Shown: positions 8,053 through 17,483, numbered from the stretch's first letter. The stretch: DNA of 64,000 nucleotides from Desulfuromonas sp. DDH964 (GCF_001611275.1 NZ_CP015080.1:744001-808000), one strand, 5' to 3'. Notes: generated from the letters alone by a model not told the origin. Program-made: numbers and translations.

Positions 8053-10436
8053 GCAGCGAGCTGCCGCCGGGTGTGCTCCTCGCCTCCCTCGACGATGCCA
8101 TCAACTGGGGGCGCAAGAACAGCCTGTGGCCGATGTTCTTCGGCCTTTCCTGCTGTTTCGTCGAGATGATGACGAGTATGACGCCCCGTTTCGACCTCGC
8201 CCGCTTCGGCGCCGAGGTGCTGCGCGGCTCTCCCCGCGAAGCCGACCTGATGGTCATCTCCGGGACCCCCTTCAAAAAGATGGGACCATCGATCCTGCGT
8301 CTCTACGAGCAGATGGCCAACCCCAAGTGGGTCATCTCCATGGGGAGCTGCTCCAACTCCGGCGGCATGTACGATGTCTACAGTGTCATCCAGGGGGTCA
8401 ACCAGATTCTCCCGGTCGACGTCTACATCCCCGGTTGTCCGCCCCGCCCCGAAGCCTTCATGCAGGGGCTTCTCCTTCTCCAGGAGAAGATTGCCCGCGA
8501 GGAGCGTCCGGCGCGGCCGGTGCTGGGGCTGGCCGGCGGCAGCGAGGGGACGACGGTGCCGGTGCTGGTCGACGGGGTGAGCAAGAGCCGCGACCCGCGT
8601 GGCCCCGGCTACGGCAACGCGGCGATTCGCGGCAGTTCGCTGCAGCAGCCGAACTTCTGGCAGAGTCGCTCCGAGCAGATGTGGCGGCCCGACCAGCCGC
8701 AGATCGAATTCCCCGCGTCGACCGGCGGCCTGCAGCACGCCCTGGCCCAGCGCTTCGGCGCCAGCGTCACGGAGGACCCGCAGGGACGGGACATGCCGAC
8801 CCTGGTCACCGACGCCGCCACCGCCCCGCAATTGCTCAGGTTCCTCAAAGAGGAGGCGCCGCAGCGCTTCCGGCGCCTCGAGGATCTCACCGCCGTTGAC
8901 GAGAGCGCCCGCTCGAATCGCCCGGAGCATGACTTTACCCTGGTCTACCATCTCCTCAATTTTGACGATCCCGGCTACCTGCGGGTCAAGGTGCCGCTGA
9001 CCGGCAGGGAACCGGAAGTCCCCTCGATCACCGGGCTGTGGAAGAACGCTGACTGGTACGAGCGGGAGGTCTATGACATGTTCGGCATCCGCTTTGCCGG
9101 CCATGCCGATCTGCGCCGCATCCTCATGCCCGACTCCTGGGTCGGCCATCCGCTGCGCAAGGAGCACCCCTTTCGCGCCACCGAGATGGAACCCTATACC
9201 GCAGCTACGGCGGCGACCATGATCCCCCGGGAGGGGGGGAGCTTCTTCAAGAACCGGCAGCTCCCCGACGGCAGCGAGACGATGATCCTCAATCTCGGGC
9301 CGCATCATCCCGGCACCCACGGCGTGCTGCGCCTGGTGCTGCAGCTCGAGGGGGAAGAGATTGTCGATATCGACGCCGACATCGGCTATCACCACCGCGG
9401 CGCCGAAAAGATGGGGGAGCGCCAGCACTGGAACCAGTTCATTCCCTACACCGACCGTGTTGACTACCTCTCCGGGGTGCTCAACAATCACGCTTACCTC
9501 AACTCGGTCGAGACCCTGCTCGGCATCGAGGTGCCGCCGCGCGCCCAATATATCCGGGTGATGCTCGATGAGCTGTTCCGGATCAGCAACCACCTGGTCT
9601 GGCTCGGCACCTTCGGTCACGATGTCGGCGCCATGACCCCGGTCTTCTATGCCTTCGAGTCGCGGGAGAAGATCTTCGACATCGTCGAGATGATCACCGG
9701 CGGGCGCATGCACCCCTCCTGGTTCCGCATTGGCGGACTCCCCGCCGACCTTCCCGACGGCTGGAAGGCGGTGGTCGACACCTTTACCCGGGACTTCGCC
9801 GCCCGCATCGCCGAGTTCGAAAAACTCCTCACCGACGGACCGATCTTTCGCGCCCGTACCGAGGGGATCGGGGTCATCTCCCGCGACGAGGCGATCGAGT
9901 GGGGCTTCTCCGGCCCCAACCTGCGCGCCACCGGGATGGCCTGGGACCTGCGCCGGGCGATGCCCTATTCGAGCTATGAGCAGTTCGATTTCGAGGTCGC
10001 CACGGCGACCGGCGGCGACTCTTTCGCTCGCTACCAGGTGCGCCTGGAGGAGATGCGCCAGAGTCTGCGGATCGTCCAGCAGGCGGCGGCGCAGATGCCG
10101 ACCGGTCGCTGGATCGCCGACGACTACCGCTATGTCTATCCGCAGCGATCGGATGGCCTGCGCGATATCGAAAGCCTGATTCACCACTTTGTCAACGTCA
10201 CCCGCGGCATGACGCCGCCGGTGGGGGAATGCTACCGGGGGATCGAATCGGCCAAGGGGGAATGCGGCTACTACGCCGTCTCCGACGGCAACAACGTCCC
10301 TTACCGCATGCGCATCCGCACCCCCAGCTTTGCCCACATGCAGGCACTGCCGCTTTTGACCCGCGGCTGGCTGGTCGCGGATTTGATCACCATCCTCGGT
10401 TCCATCGATTTCGTGCTGGCGGACCTGGACCGCTGA
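8049..10436 (+). CDS. nuoBCD: Fused NADH-quinone oxidoreductase subunits B, C and D
   Basis: A 795-residue protein joining three peripheral-arm subunits. NuoB (about 1-160) has all four cluster N2 ligands: the tandem Cys of [10 protein letters not shown], the Cys of GSCSNSGG and that of [10 protein letters not shown] proline/glutamine-rich linker of about 50 residues leads into NuoC (about 210-385), with the signature [14 protein letters not shown] and HPLRKEHPF. NuoD (about 400-795) has [28 protein letters not shown] and the C-terminal [11 protein letters not shown], and forms the quinone pocket with NuoB. Start ATG overlaps the nuoA stop (ATGA). Fusions of C with D are common; the triple B-C-D fusion is less usual but known in some lineages. 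Confidence 0.93.
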   Translation: MSSELPPGVLLASLDDAINWGRKNSLWPMFFGLSCCFVEMMTSMTPRFDLARFGAEVLRGSPREADLMVISGTPFKKMGPSILRLYEQMANPKWVISMGSCSNSGGMYDVYSVIQGVNQILPVDVYIPGCPPRPEAFMQGLLLLQEKIAREERPARPVLGLAGGSEGTTVPVLVDGVSKSRDPRGPGYGNAAIRGSSLQQPNFWQSRSEQMWRPDQPQIEFPASTGGLQHALAQRFGASVTEDPQGRDMPTLVTDAATAPQLLRFLKEEAPQRFRRLEDLTAVDESARSNRPEHDFTLVYHLLNFDDPGYLRVKVPLTGREPEVPSITGLWKNADWYEREVYDMFGIRFAGHADLRRILMPDSWVGHPLRKEHPFRATEMEPYTAATAATMIPREGGSFFKNRQLPDGSETMILNLGPHHPGTHGVLRLVLQLEGEEIVDIDADIGYHHRGAEKMGERQHWNQFIPYTDRVDYLSGVLNNHAYLNSVETLLGIEVPPRAQYIRVMLDELFRISNHLVWLGTFGHDVGAMTPVFYAFESREKIFDIVEMITGGRMHPSWFRIGGLPADLPDGWKAVVDTFTRDFAARIAEFEKLLTDGPIFRARTEGIGVISRDEAIEWGFSGPNLRATGMAWDLRRAMPYSSYEQFDFEVATATGGDSFARYQVRLEEMRQSLRIVQQAAAQMPTGRWIADDYRYVYPQRSDGLRDIESLIHHFVNVTRGMTPPVGECYRGIESAKGECGYYAVSDGNNVPYRMRIRTPSFAHMQALPLLTRGWLVADLITILGSIDFVLADLDR

Positions 10437-10459
10437 AACCGCAGGGAAATGAACTGGCT

Positions 10460-10939
10460 ATGGACCAACTGCTGACTCCGGAACAGGTTGATGAATTCAC
10501 CACCCGCGCCGCTACCGTCGCGCATCCGATGGAGATGGTGATCGACGTGCTGCGGGCGATCCAGGAACGACACGGCTGGATTCCGGATGCCGGGATCGAA
10601 CTGGCGGCGCAGATTCTCGGTACCAGCCCGTTGAAAATCGACGAGGTGGCGACCTTTTACGACAAGCTCTACCGGCAGCCGGTGGGACGCAAGGTGATCC
10701 ATATCTGCGACTCGATCTGCTGCTGGAGTCGCGGCGGCGAGGAGATTTACACCTACCTGCAGCAGAAGCTCGGTATCGCCCCCGGCGGCACCAGTGCCGA
10801 CGGCGCCTTCACCCTGCTGCCGACCTGCTGTCTCGGCGCCTGCGGCGAAAGCCCGGCGATGATGATCGGTTTCACCACCTACGGGGACCTGACCCCGGAA
10901 AAGATTGACACGATCCTGGAACGAGAGCGCAAGGCATGA
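10460..10939 (+). CDS. nuoE: NADH-quinone oxidoreductase subunit E (2Fe-2S, cluster N1a)
   Basis: Codes for 159 residues from ATG 10460, which follows GCAGGGAAATGAA. Thioredoxin-like 24-kDa subunit of the NADH module. Cluster N1a ligands are visible as C-x4-C in HICDSICCW and C-x3-C in CLGACGESP. The N-terminal helical part contains RHGWIPDAGIELAAQILG and VATFYDKLY. An extra Cys next to each ligand pair gives CC doublets. The C-terminus overlaps the nuoF ATG at 10936. Confidence 0.95.
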   Translation: MDQLLTPEQVDEFTTRAATVAHPMEMVIDVLRAIQERHGWIPDAGIELAAQILGTSPLKIDEVATFYDKLYRQPVGRKVIHICDSICCWSRGGEEIYTYLQQKLGIAPGGTSADGAFTLLPTCCLGACGESPAMMIGFTTYGDLTPEKIDTILERERKA

Positions 10940-12207
10940 GCGAACAGGTCCTCTTCAAGAACCGCCGCCCGGGAGGGACGGCCTTCCTTGACGACTACCG
11001 CAGGAGCGGCGGCTACGAGGGGCTGGGCAAGGCGCTCAAGGCGATGACGCCGGCCGAAGTCCGGGAACTGGTCAAGAGCTCGGGCCTGCGCGGGCGGGGC
11101 GGCGCCGGCTTTGCCACCGGGTTGAAGTGGTCCTTCTTCCCCGCCGACACCCCCGGGGAAAAATATCTGGTCTGCAACGCTGACGAGATGGAACCGGGGA
11201 CCTACAAGGACCGGGTGCTGCTCGAGGCCGATCCCCACCAGCTGGTGGAGGGGATGATCGTCTCCGCTTACGCCCTGCAGGCCCCCGTCGGTTACATCTT
11301 CATCCGCTACGCCTACGCGGCCGCCCATCGCAGTCTCGAGCGCGCCATTGCCGAGGCGAAGGCCGCCGGCTTCCTGGGGGAGAACATCCTCGGCAGCGGC
11401 TTTTCCTTCGCCCTCCATCTCCACGGCAGCGCCGGGCGCTACATCTGCGGCGAGGAGACGGCCCTGCTCAACAGCCTCGAGGGGAAGCGCGCCAACCCGC
11501 GCAGCAAACCCCCCTTTCCGGCGGTCAGGGGGCTGTTCGATCTGCCGACCACGGTCAACAACGTCGAGACCCTGGCCAATGTCCCGCATATCGTCATGAA
11601 CGGCGCCGACTGGTTCAAGGAGCTGGCGGCGACCGACCGCGGCGCGGGGACCAAGCTTTACGGCCTCTCCGGGCATCTCGAACGGACCCCGTGCCTGGAA
11701 CTCCCCCTCGGCACCACCCTGCGGGAGATCGTCGAGGAGCATGGTGGCGGGGTCTGGCAGGGGAAAAAATTCAAGGCCTGCCTTCCCGGCGGCGCCTCGA
11801 CCCCTTACCTGACGGCGGCGCATCTTGATACCCCCCTCGACTTCGAGGGGCCGGAAGCCTTCGGCAGCCGTCTCGGCACCGCCGGCGTGACGGTCTTCGA
11901 CGAGTCCACCTGCATGGTGCGGGCGACCCTCAATCTCAATCGCTTCTTCGCCCGCGAGAGCTGCGGCTGGTGCACCCCCTGCCGCGACGGCCTCCCCTAC
12001 GTCAACTGGCTGCTGGAGAAGATCGAGACCGGCGCGGGGGCCCTTGACGATATCGAAAACCTGCGCGGCCAGATCCGCAATATCAACGGCCGTTCCTTCT
12101 GTGCCCTGGCGATGGGGGCGATGGGACCGGTGGAGAGCCTGCTGCGGCTCTTCGGCGAAGAGGTCGAGGATCATATCAAGCGGGGGAAGTGTCCCCTGAA
12201 AAGCTGA
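10936..12207 (+). CDS. nuoF: NADH-quinone oxidoreductase subunit F (NADH/FMN/4Fe-4S)
   Basis: A 423-residue subunit that oxidises NADH and passes electrons through FMN to cluster N3. The FMN-binding glycine loop GLRGRGGAGFATGLKW, the NADH site GRYICGEETALLNSLEG and the cluster N3 motif ESCGWCTPCRDG with the later Cys of RSFCALAMGA are all present. The length is normal. In most nuo operons nuoG follows directly; here the next 450 bases hold an inserted GxxExxY gene with bordering inverted repeats, beginning 3 bases after the nuoF stop. Confidence 0.96.
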   Translation: MSEQVLFKNRRPGGTAFLDDYRRSGGYEGLGKALKAMTPAEVRELVKSSGLRGRGGAGFATGLKWSFFPADTPGEKYLVCNADEMEPGTYKDRVLLEADPHQLVEGMIVSAYALQAPVGYIFIRYAYAAAHRSLERAIAEAKAAGFLGENILGSGFSFALHLHGSAGRYICGEETALLNSLEGKRANPRSKPPFPAVRGLFDLPTTVNNVETLANVPHIVMNGADWFKELAATDRGAGTKLYGLSGHLERTPCLELPLGTTLREIVEEHGGGVWQGKKFKACLPGGASTPYLTAAHLDTPLDFEGPEAFGSRLGTAGVTVFDESTCMVRATLNLNRFFARESCGWCTPCRDGLPYVNWLLEKIETGAGALDDIENLRGQIRNINGRSFCALAMGAMGPVESLLRLFGEEVEDHIKRGKCPLKS

Positions 12208-12210
12208 TCA

Positions 12211-12234
12211 GCCACGGAGACACGGAAACCCAGA
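12211..12234 (+). repeat. Left copy of inverted repeat bordering the GxxExxY gene
   Basis: The sequence GCCACGGAGACACGGAAACC begins at 12211. Its inverted counterpart, read from 12644 backwards on the minus strand, starts GCCACAGAGACACAGAGAC. The pair encloses the GxxExxY gene and begins three bases after the nuoF stop. Such CACGGAGACACGGAG-type borders are commonly seen around GxxExxY genes. Confidence 0.7.
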
Positions 12235-12238
12235 GTAA

Positions 12239-12610
12239 ATGCAGAATCTTAATCTGTTGTCGGAACAGATTATCGGCGGGGCGATTGAAGTTCATCGCGA
12301 ACTCGGGCCGGGGCTGCTGGAATCTCTTTACGAAAAAGCTCTTTGTTTTGAACTGGAAAGACGCAGTCTGTCAGTACAAAACCAGTTGGAAGTCCCGGTC
12401 CTGTACAAAGGCCAAAGGCTTGGGGTGCACCGCCTGGATCTGCTGGTGGAGTATCAGATCGTTGTTGAACTGAAGGCGGTCGACCGGTTCGACCCGGTTC
12501 ATCAGGCACAGCTGCTTGGCTATATGAAACTCGCCAACAAACCCCTGGGGCTGTTGATCAATTTCAACGTCCCCGTCCTCAAGGATGGGGTTAAGCGCAT
12601 TGTGCTCTGA
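12239..12610 (+). CDS. GxxExxY family protein (PDDEXK-like), inserted in the nuo operon
   Basis: Codes for 123 residues, the normal size for PF13366. The family name motif is visible as [13 protein letters not shown], followed by a PD-(D/E)xK-like core: the Asp of [17 protein letters not shown] with E-L-K as the E-x-K element, and the tail [20 protein letters not shown]. The biochemical function of the family is unknown; a nuclease-like fold is inferred from the E-x-K arrangement. It is plainly less GC-rich than the nuo genes around it and has no role in complex I. Inverted repeats border it on both sides, so it looks like a small mobile cassette that has settled between nuoF and nuoG without breaking either gene. 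Confidence 0.9.
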   Translation: MQNLNLLSEQIIGGAIEVHRELGPGLLESLYEKALCFELERRSLSVQNQLEVPVLYKGQRLGVHRLDLLVEYQIVVELKAVDRFDPVHQAQLLGYMKLANKPLGLLINFNVPVLKDGVKRIVL

Positions 12611-12618
12611 AGAGATTT

Positions 12619-12644
12619 TCTCCGTGTCTCTGTGTCTCTGTGGC
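12619..12644 (+). repeat. Right copy of inverted repeat bordering the GxxExxY gene
   Basis: TCTCCGTGTCTCTGTGTCTC starts at 12620 and is the inverted, slightly longer form of the left border at 12211. It ends 12 bases before the nuoG ATG, so the ribosome-binding region of nuoG (AAAAAGG at 12645-12651) directly abuts the element and may partly derive from it. Confidence 0.7.
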
Positions 12645-12655
12645 AAAAAGGTCTT

Positions 12656-15061
12656 ATGCCGACTCTGACCATCGACAACCGATCCGTCACCGTACCCGCC
12701 GGGACCAACGTCCTCGAGGCGGCGAAGGGGCTTGGCATCGTCATCCCGCACTTCTGTTACCACGAGGCGCTGGGAGCGGTGGGGGCGTGCCGTCTCTGCG
12801 CCATGCGTTTTGAAGACGGCCCGGTCAAGGGGATCCAGATGGCCTGCATGGTCGAGGCGAAGGACGGCATGGTCGTCTCCACCGTCGATGCCGACGCCGC
12901 CGAGCAGCGCAGCCATGTCATCGAATGGCTGATGATGAACCATCCCCACGATTGCCCGGTCTGCGACGAAGGGGGGGAGTGTCAGCTTCAGGATATGACC
13001 ATCGCCGGGGGGCACGGTATCCGCCGTTACCGCGGTCCGAAGCGGACCTGGAACAACCAGGACCTCGGGCCCTTCGTCGTTCAGGAGATGAACCGCTGCA
13101 TCCAGTGCTACCGCTGCGTGCGCACCTACCAGGACTACTGCGGCGGCGACGATTTCGGCGTCATGGGGACGCGCAACCGCCTCTTCTTCGGCCGTTTCCG
13201 CGCCGGACGGCTGGAGAGCCCCTTCTCCGCCAATATCGTCGATGCCTGCCCGACCGGGGTCTTTACCGACAAGACCTATCGCTTCAAGTCCCGTTACTGG
13301 GACTTGCAGGAGGCGCCGTCGATCTGTCCTCACTGCAGCCTCGGTTGCGCCGTCATCCCCGGCGCCCGCTACCGGGAGCTGCAGCGGGTGCGCTCCGGCA
13401 TCAACCGCCAGACCAACGGTTTCTTCATCTGCGATCGCGGCCGCTTCGGTTACGGTCATGCCAACCACCCCGAACGGCCGCGCCATCCCCGGGTGGATGG
13501 CAACCGGGTCGACTGGCGCGAGGCGCTGCTGGCCCTGGGGGGCCGGATCGCCGCCCAGGTCAAGGCCCACGGTCCGGCCAGCATTGCTTTTCTCGGTTCC
13601 CCCCGTGCGACCCTCGAGGCGAACTGGCTCCTCGGGCGCTGGGCCGGGTCGATCGGCAGCGACCGGATCCTGTTCGATCCCCATCCGCAGCGTGATCGTG
13701 CCGCCCGCACCCTCGCCGCCGGTCTCGGCGATCTCACCCGCAGCCAGGAAGAGATCCGTCACAGCGATTTCATCCTGCTGGTCGGCGCCGACCCCCTCGC
13801 CGAGGGGCCGATGCTGGCGCTGGCGATCCGCCAGGCGGTCCTGCGCGGCGCCCGGGTTGCGATCCTCGACCCACGGCCGGTGGCTCTCCCCGGTGCCGCA
13901 ACCCACCTGCCGCTGTTGCCGGAGCAGTTGCCCCTCGCTCTGACCGCCCTGGTCACGGGCGATTTCGCCACCTTCAGCCGCCAGCAGCAGAGCCTGCTCG
14001 CCGGAATCGCCGCGCGCCTCGACCAGACGCAGCGACCGGTGCTGCTTGGTGGCAGCGACCTGCTCGGCGCCGCGGGGGTTGATGCCCTGCTCGCGACGGC
14101 CCGCCATTTTGACCGCCCCGAGCGCCGCTGCGGCGCTGCCCTGCTCCTCGCCGCGCCCAACAGTTACGGGGCCGCGCTCCTCGCCGGCGATCGCCCCGAC
14201 GCCGACCATCTGCTCGACGCCATGCTCGCCGGTGCGGTCCGCAGCCTGGTCTGCCTTGAATGCGATCCGTTTCAGGATCACCCCGACCCCGGCCGGGTCG
14301 AGGCCGCCCTGGCGCGACTCGAACTGCTGGTGGTGCTGGATGCCGTTCCGGGGCAGGCCGGACCGCGGGCGGCGATTTTCCTGCCGACCACGGTGCCGGC
14401 GGAGAGCGCCGGCAGCTTTGTCAACCAGGAGGGGCGGATGCTCGCTTTTGCCGCTGCCTTTCCCCCCGGCATCCCGATTTCCGTGACCGGCGCTGGCGAC
14501 CATCCGCCGCGCAGCTTCCGGCTCGATACCCCCGGCGACGAGCCGCGCCCGGCCTGGCAGCTGCTCGCCCTTTTGGCCGGCCTGGAGCCGGAGCTGGAAA
14601 CGGTGCGCGCCGCTCTGGCCGCTGCCGACCCGCGTTTCGCCGGGTTGGCGGGCCTCGATCCCGAAGGGGAGGGGATGCGCGTCAGCGGTCCCGGCCAGCA
14701 GCCTCCAGCGCCGGCCCGGCCGCGGCTCCACTGTGTCCCGGAGGGGACGCTGCGGCTGTTGCCGGTCGAGAGCTTTGTCGGCTCGGAACTTTTGGCCAGC
14801 CTCTCGGCGCCGCTGGCGCCGCTGCGTCCGGAGCCGGAGGTGCTGCTCCACCCCGACGACGCCGGCCGCTTCGGTCTCGTCTCCGGCGCGGCGGTCCGCA
14901 TCGCCACGCGCTTCGGCCAGCTTCAGGCCCGGGTCCGGGTGGTGACCGAGATGGCCTCCGGGCTCGTGATTGTTCCGCGCCTGCGTGGCAGCAGCCTCGC
15001 CTGTCTCGTCCCCGGCGGCCCGGCCGATGAATGTGAGATCGCCCGAGGGGAGGACCCATGA
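12656..15061 (+). CDS. nuoG: NADH-quinone oxidoreductase subunit G (iron-sulfur, molybdopterin-like fold)
   Basis: Codes for 801 residues from ATG 12656; an in-frame earlier ATG at 12632 lies inside the inserted repeat and adds only eight residues. The N-terminal 2Fe-2S domain has HFCYHEALGAVGACRLCAMR, then the His-ligated 4Fe-4S motif HDCPVCDEGGECQLQD and CIQCYRCVRTYQDYCGG. The extra N7-like cluster motif CPHCSLGCAV precedes a catalytically empty molybdopterin-oxidoreductase domain (about 220-800). It carries electrons from NuoF/E toward NuoI/B. The stop overlaps the nuoH start (ATGA). Confidence 0.93.
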   Translation: MPTLTIDNRSVTVPAGTNVLEAAKGLGIVIPHFCYHEALGAVGACRLCAMRFEDGPVKGIQMACMVEAKDGMVVSTVDADAAEQRSHVIEWLMMNHPHDCPVCDEGGECQLQDMTIAGGHGIRRYRGPKRTWNNQDLGPFVVQEMNRCIQCYRCVRTYQDYCGGDDFGVMGTRNRLFFGRFRAGRLESPFSANIVDACPTGVFTDKTYRFKSRYWDLQEAPSICPHCSLGCAVIPGARYRELQRVRSGINRQTNGFFICDRGRFGYGHANHPERPRHPRVDGNRVDWREALLALGGRIAAQVKAHGPASIAFLGSPRATLEANWLLGRWAGSIGSDRILFDPHPQRDRAARTLAAGLGDLTRSQEEIRHSDFILLVGADPLAEGPMLALAIRQAVLRGARVAILDPRPVALPGAATHLPLLPEQLPLALTALVTGDFATFSRQQQSLLAGIAARLDQTQRPVLLGGSDLLGAAGVDALLATARHFDRPERRCGAALLLAAPNSYGAALLAGDRPDADHLLDAMLAGAVRSLVCLECDPFQDHPDPGRVEAALARLELLVVLDAVPGQAGPRAAIFLPTTVPAESAGSFVNQEGRMLAFAAAFPPGIPISVTGAGDHPPRSFRLDTPGDEPRPAWQLLALLAGLEPELETVRAALAAADPRFAGLAGLDPEGEGMRVSGPGQQPPAPARPRLHCVPEGTLRLLPVESFVGSELLASLSAPLAPLRPEPEVLLHPDDAGRFGLVSGAAVRIATRFGQLQARVRVVTEMASGLVIVPRLRGSSLACLVPGGPADECEIARGEDP

Positions 15062-16053
15062 CGCCCTTGCTCGTCACCCTGGTGCTGATCCTCGTCAAGC
15101 TCGCGCTGGTCTTCGGCGTGATCCTGACCATGGCTGCCTACATCGTCCTCGCCGAGCGCAAGCTTCTGGGGCGCATGCAGCTGCGCTACGGACCGAACCG
15201 GGTCGGCCCCTTCGGTCTGATGCAGCCCCTCGCCGACCTGATCAAGATGCTCACCAAGGAAGATGTCTGTCCGGCCCATGCCGACAAATGGCTCTTCATG
15301 ATCTCGCCGGGCCTGGCGGCGGTGACCGCCCTGCTCGCTTTCGCCGTCGTCCCTTTCGGCCCGCCGCTGACCCTCTTCGGACAGACGGTGCCGATGGTGG
15401 TCTGCGATCTCAACGTCGGCGTCCTCTACTTTCTCGGGCTCTCCTCCCTGGCGGTCTACGGCATCGCCTTGGGGGGGTGGGCCTCCAACTCCAAGTATGC
15501 CCTGCTCGGCGCAATCCGCGGCCTCGCCCAGCTGATCTCCTACGAGCTTTCCATGGGGCTGGCGGTGGTGCCGGTGATCCTTGCGTCCCGCTCTTTTTCC
15601 CTGACCGATATCGTCAACGCCCAGGCGAGTTACCCCTTTGCGGTCACCCATCCCCTCGCCTTCCTGATCTTCCTGGTCAGCGTCGCCGCCGAGAGCAAGC
15701 GTATCCCCTTCGATATCCCCGAGGCGGAGAACGAACTGGTCGCCGGCTTTCACACCGAGTACTCGGGGATGCGCTTCGGGCTTTTTTTCGTCGGCGAATA
15801 TATCAACATGATCATCCTCGGCTCGATGACCACCGTCTTCTTTCTCGGCGGCTGGCACGGGCCGCTGCTGCCGCCGGTGCTCTGGTTCCTGCTCAAGGTG
15901 ATGGCGGTCTGTTTCGTCTTTATCTGGGTGCGCGGCACCATGCCGCGGCTGCGTTACGACCAGCTGATGCATTTCGGCTGGAAATTCCTGGTCCCGGTGG
16001 CGCTGGTCAATGTGGTGATTACCGGGGCGGTAATGCTCTGGCTGAAGGGATAG
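15058..16053 (+). CDS. nuoH: NADH-quinone oxidoreductase subunit H
   Basis: A 331-residue membrane subunit with eight or so transmembrane helices that links the quinone site to the proton-pumping arm. Signatures are AERKLLGRMQLRYGPNRVGP near the N-terminus, the acidic loop ESKRIPFDIPEAENELVAGF that forms part of the E-channel, and TEYSGMRF. The length is typical. A GAAGGGA at the 3' end of this gene provides the ribosome-binding site of nuoI. Confidence 0.96.
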   Translation: MTPLLVTLVLILVKLALVFGVILTMAAYIVLAERKLLGRMQLRYGPNRVGPFGLMQPLADLIKMLTKEDVCPAHADKWLFMISPGLAAVTALLAFAVVPFGPPLTLFGQTVPMVVCDLNVGVLYFLGLSSLAVYGIALGGWASNSKYALLGAIRGLAQLISYELSMGLAVVPVILASRSFSLTDIVNAQASYPFAVTHPLAFLIFLVSVAAESKRIPFDIPEAENELVAGFHTEYSGMRFGLFFVGEYINMIILGSMTTVFFLGGWHGPLLPPVLWFLLKVMAVCFVFIWVRGTMPRLRYDQLMHFGWKFLVPVALVNVVITGAVMLWLKG

Positions 16054-16056
16054 ATT

Positions 16057-16587
16057 TTGAATCTCTGGCGTGACATCCGTGGCACCATCGAGCCCTTCTG
16101 GGTAACGCTGCGCAACATGCTGCGCAAGCCGGTGACGATCCAGTACCCGGAAGAGAAGCGCACCCCCTATCCGCGTTACCGGGCGCGCATGGTCCTGACC
16201 CGCGACCCCGGGGGGGAAGAGCGTTGCGTCGCCTGCTATCTCTGCAGCGCCGCCTGCCCGGTCGACTGCATCTCGATGCAGGCGGCGGAGCGGGAGGACG
16301 GCCGGCGCTATGCGGCCTGGTTCCGGATCAACTTCAGCCGCTGCATCTTCTGCGGACTCTGCGCCGAGGCCTGCCCGACCCTGGCGATCCAGATGAGTCC
16401 CGATTACGAGATCTGCAACCGCGACCCTTTGAAGCTGGTCTGGGAAAAGGAAGACCTGCTGATCGCCGACGGCGGCAAGGACAAGGAGTATAGTTTCTAC
16501 GCTCACGCCGGTATCGGCGTCGGCCAACCCCGCGGCGCGGGGGCGGAAGAATCGCCGGTGGCGGATATCAAGTCCAACCTGCCCTGA
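16057..16587 (+). CDS. nuoI: NADH-quinone oxidoreductase subunit I (two 4Fe-4S clusters), TTG start
   Basis: A 176-residue ferredoxin-like subunit carrying clusters N6a and N6b. The two binding motifs are CVACYLCSAACPVDC and CIFCGLCAEACPTLA. The amphipathic N-terminal helix (NLWRDIRGTIEPFWVTLRNM), which is needed to dock on NuoH, is only complete if TTG 16057 is the start; it stands 3 bases after the nuoH stop with GAAGGGA as ribosome-binding site, so the rare start codon is well supported. An AT-rich repeat follows before nuoJ. Confidence 0.95.
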   Translation: MNLWRDIRGTIEPFWVTLRNMLRKPVTIQYPEEKRTPYPRYRARMVLTRDPGGEERCVACYLCSAACPVDCISMQAAEREDGRRYAAWFRINFSRCIFCGLCAEACPTLAIQMSPDYEICNRDPLKLVWEKEDLLIADGGKDKEYSFYAHAGIGVGQPRGAGAEESPVADIKSNLP

Positions 16588-16660
16588 AGGGGCAATTTTG
16601 AATTTTGAATGGCAGATTATGAATTCAATTCAAAATTCAAAATTCACAATTCGAAATTAG
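16588..16660. repeat. AT-rich palindromic repeat between nuoI and nuoJ
   Basis: The 78-base gap between nuoI and nuoJ differs sharply in composition from the GC-rich operon. TTTTGAATTTTGAATGG (from about 16597) is mirrored by CAATTCAAAATTCAAAATTC (from about 16626), able to fold into a long A-T hairpin. It contains no gene. All other neighbouring nuo genes overlap or nearly touch, so this looks like an inserted MITE-like or extragenic palindromic element. Confidence 0.65.
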
Positions 16661-16665
16661 CACTT

Positions 16666-17181
16666 ATGGCCTCAGCACTTTTCTACATCCTTTCCGCTAC
16701 CGCCCTGGTCGCTACCGGCCTGTGCATTACCCGGCGCAACCCGGTGCATGCGGTCATCTACCTGGTCAACGCCTTTTTCGCGCTGGCGCTCCTCTTCTAC
16801 CTGCTCGGCGCGCCGCTGGTGGCGGCCTGGGAGGTGATCATCTACGCCGGCGCCATCATGGTCCTCTTCCTCTTTATCATCATGATGCTGGAGCTGACGC
16901 CGGATCAGGACCTGAAAGGGCCCGGCTGGCTGCGCTGGGGGCCGGTGGTGGCCCTGACCCTGGTGCTGGTGAGCTGTACCCTGCTGCTGGTCGTAGCCGA
17001 CCCCGGCGGCGCCGATGGCGTCCCCCGCTACTACGCGTCGCCGCGGGTCTTCGGTTATGCGCTCTTCAAGGAATACGCCCTGGCGGTGGAGATCGTCTCC
17101 TTCCAGCTCCTCTTTGCCGCCGTGGGCGCCTTCTATGTCGGCCGGACCGACGGCGGCCGCCGTCGCAGGAGCGAATCATGA
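16666..17181 (+). CDS. nuoJ: NADH-quinone oxidoreductase subunit J
   Basis: A 171-residue membrane subunit with five predicted helices. The signature NPVHAVIYLVNAFFALALLF and the pi-bulge helix YAGAIMVLFLFIIMML are present. An in-frame ATG at 16609 would add 19 residues encoded by the AT-rich repeat, so ATG 16666 is preferred. There is only a weak ribosome-binding site, consistent with the repeat having displaced the original junction. The stop overlaps the nuoK start. Confidence 0.93.
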   Translation: MASALFYILSATALVATGLCITRRNPVHAVIYLVNAFFALALLFYLLGAPLVAAWEVIIYAGAIMVLFLFIIMMLELTPDQDLKGPGWLRWGPVVALTLVLVSCTLLLVVADPGGADGVPRYYASPRVFGYALFKEYALAVEIVSFQLLFAAVGAFYVGRTDGGRRRRSES

Positions 17182-17483
17182 TCGTGCCGATCGAACATAT
17201 CCTGATGGTCTCCGGGGCGATGTTCATTATGGGCCTCGCCTGCGTCCTGGCGCGGCGCAACCTGATCATGATCCTGATCGGCGCCGAAATCATGCTCAAC
17301 GCCGTCGGCCTCGCGCTGGTGGGGGGCAGCGCCCTCTGGCAGCAGGTCGACGGCCAGATCTTCGTGATCTTTCTGATGGCCATGACCTCGGCGGAGGTCT
17401 CCATCTCTCTGGCGATGGTCGTCTACCTGCGCAAGCGCAAGGGGACGGTCAACGCCGACGCTTTCGACGGGATGCAGGGATGA
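17178..17483 (+). CDS. nuoK: NADH-quinone oxidoreductase subunit K
   Basis: A 101-residue MrpC-like membrane subunit with three helices. The two buried glutamates of the proton path are visible in LIGAEIMLNAVGLAL and in AMTSAEVSISLAMVV. Normal length. ATG overlaps the nuoJ stop and its own TGA overlaps the nuoL ATG at 17480. Confidence 0.95.
   Translation: MIVPIEHILMVSGAMFIMGLACVLARRNLIMILIGAEIMLNAVGLALVGGSALWQQVDGQIFVIFLMAMTSAEVSISLAMVVYLRKRKGTVNADAFDGMQG

Noticed and set aside
7836..10337. A minus-strand open frame of 833 residues opposite nuoBCD
   Set aside because: Antisense shadow; nuoBCD on the plus strand has every iron-sulfur and quinone-site motif.
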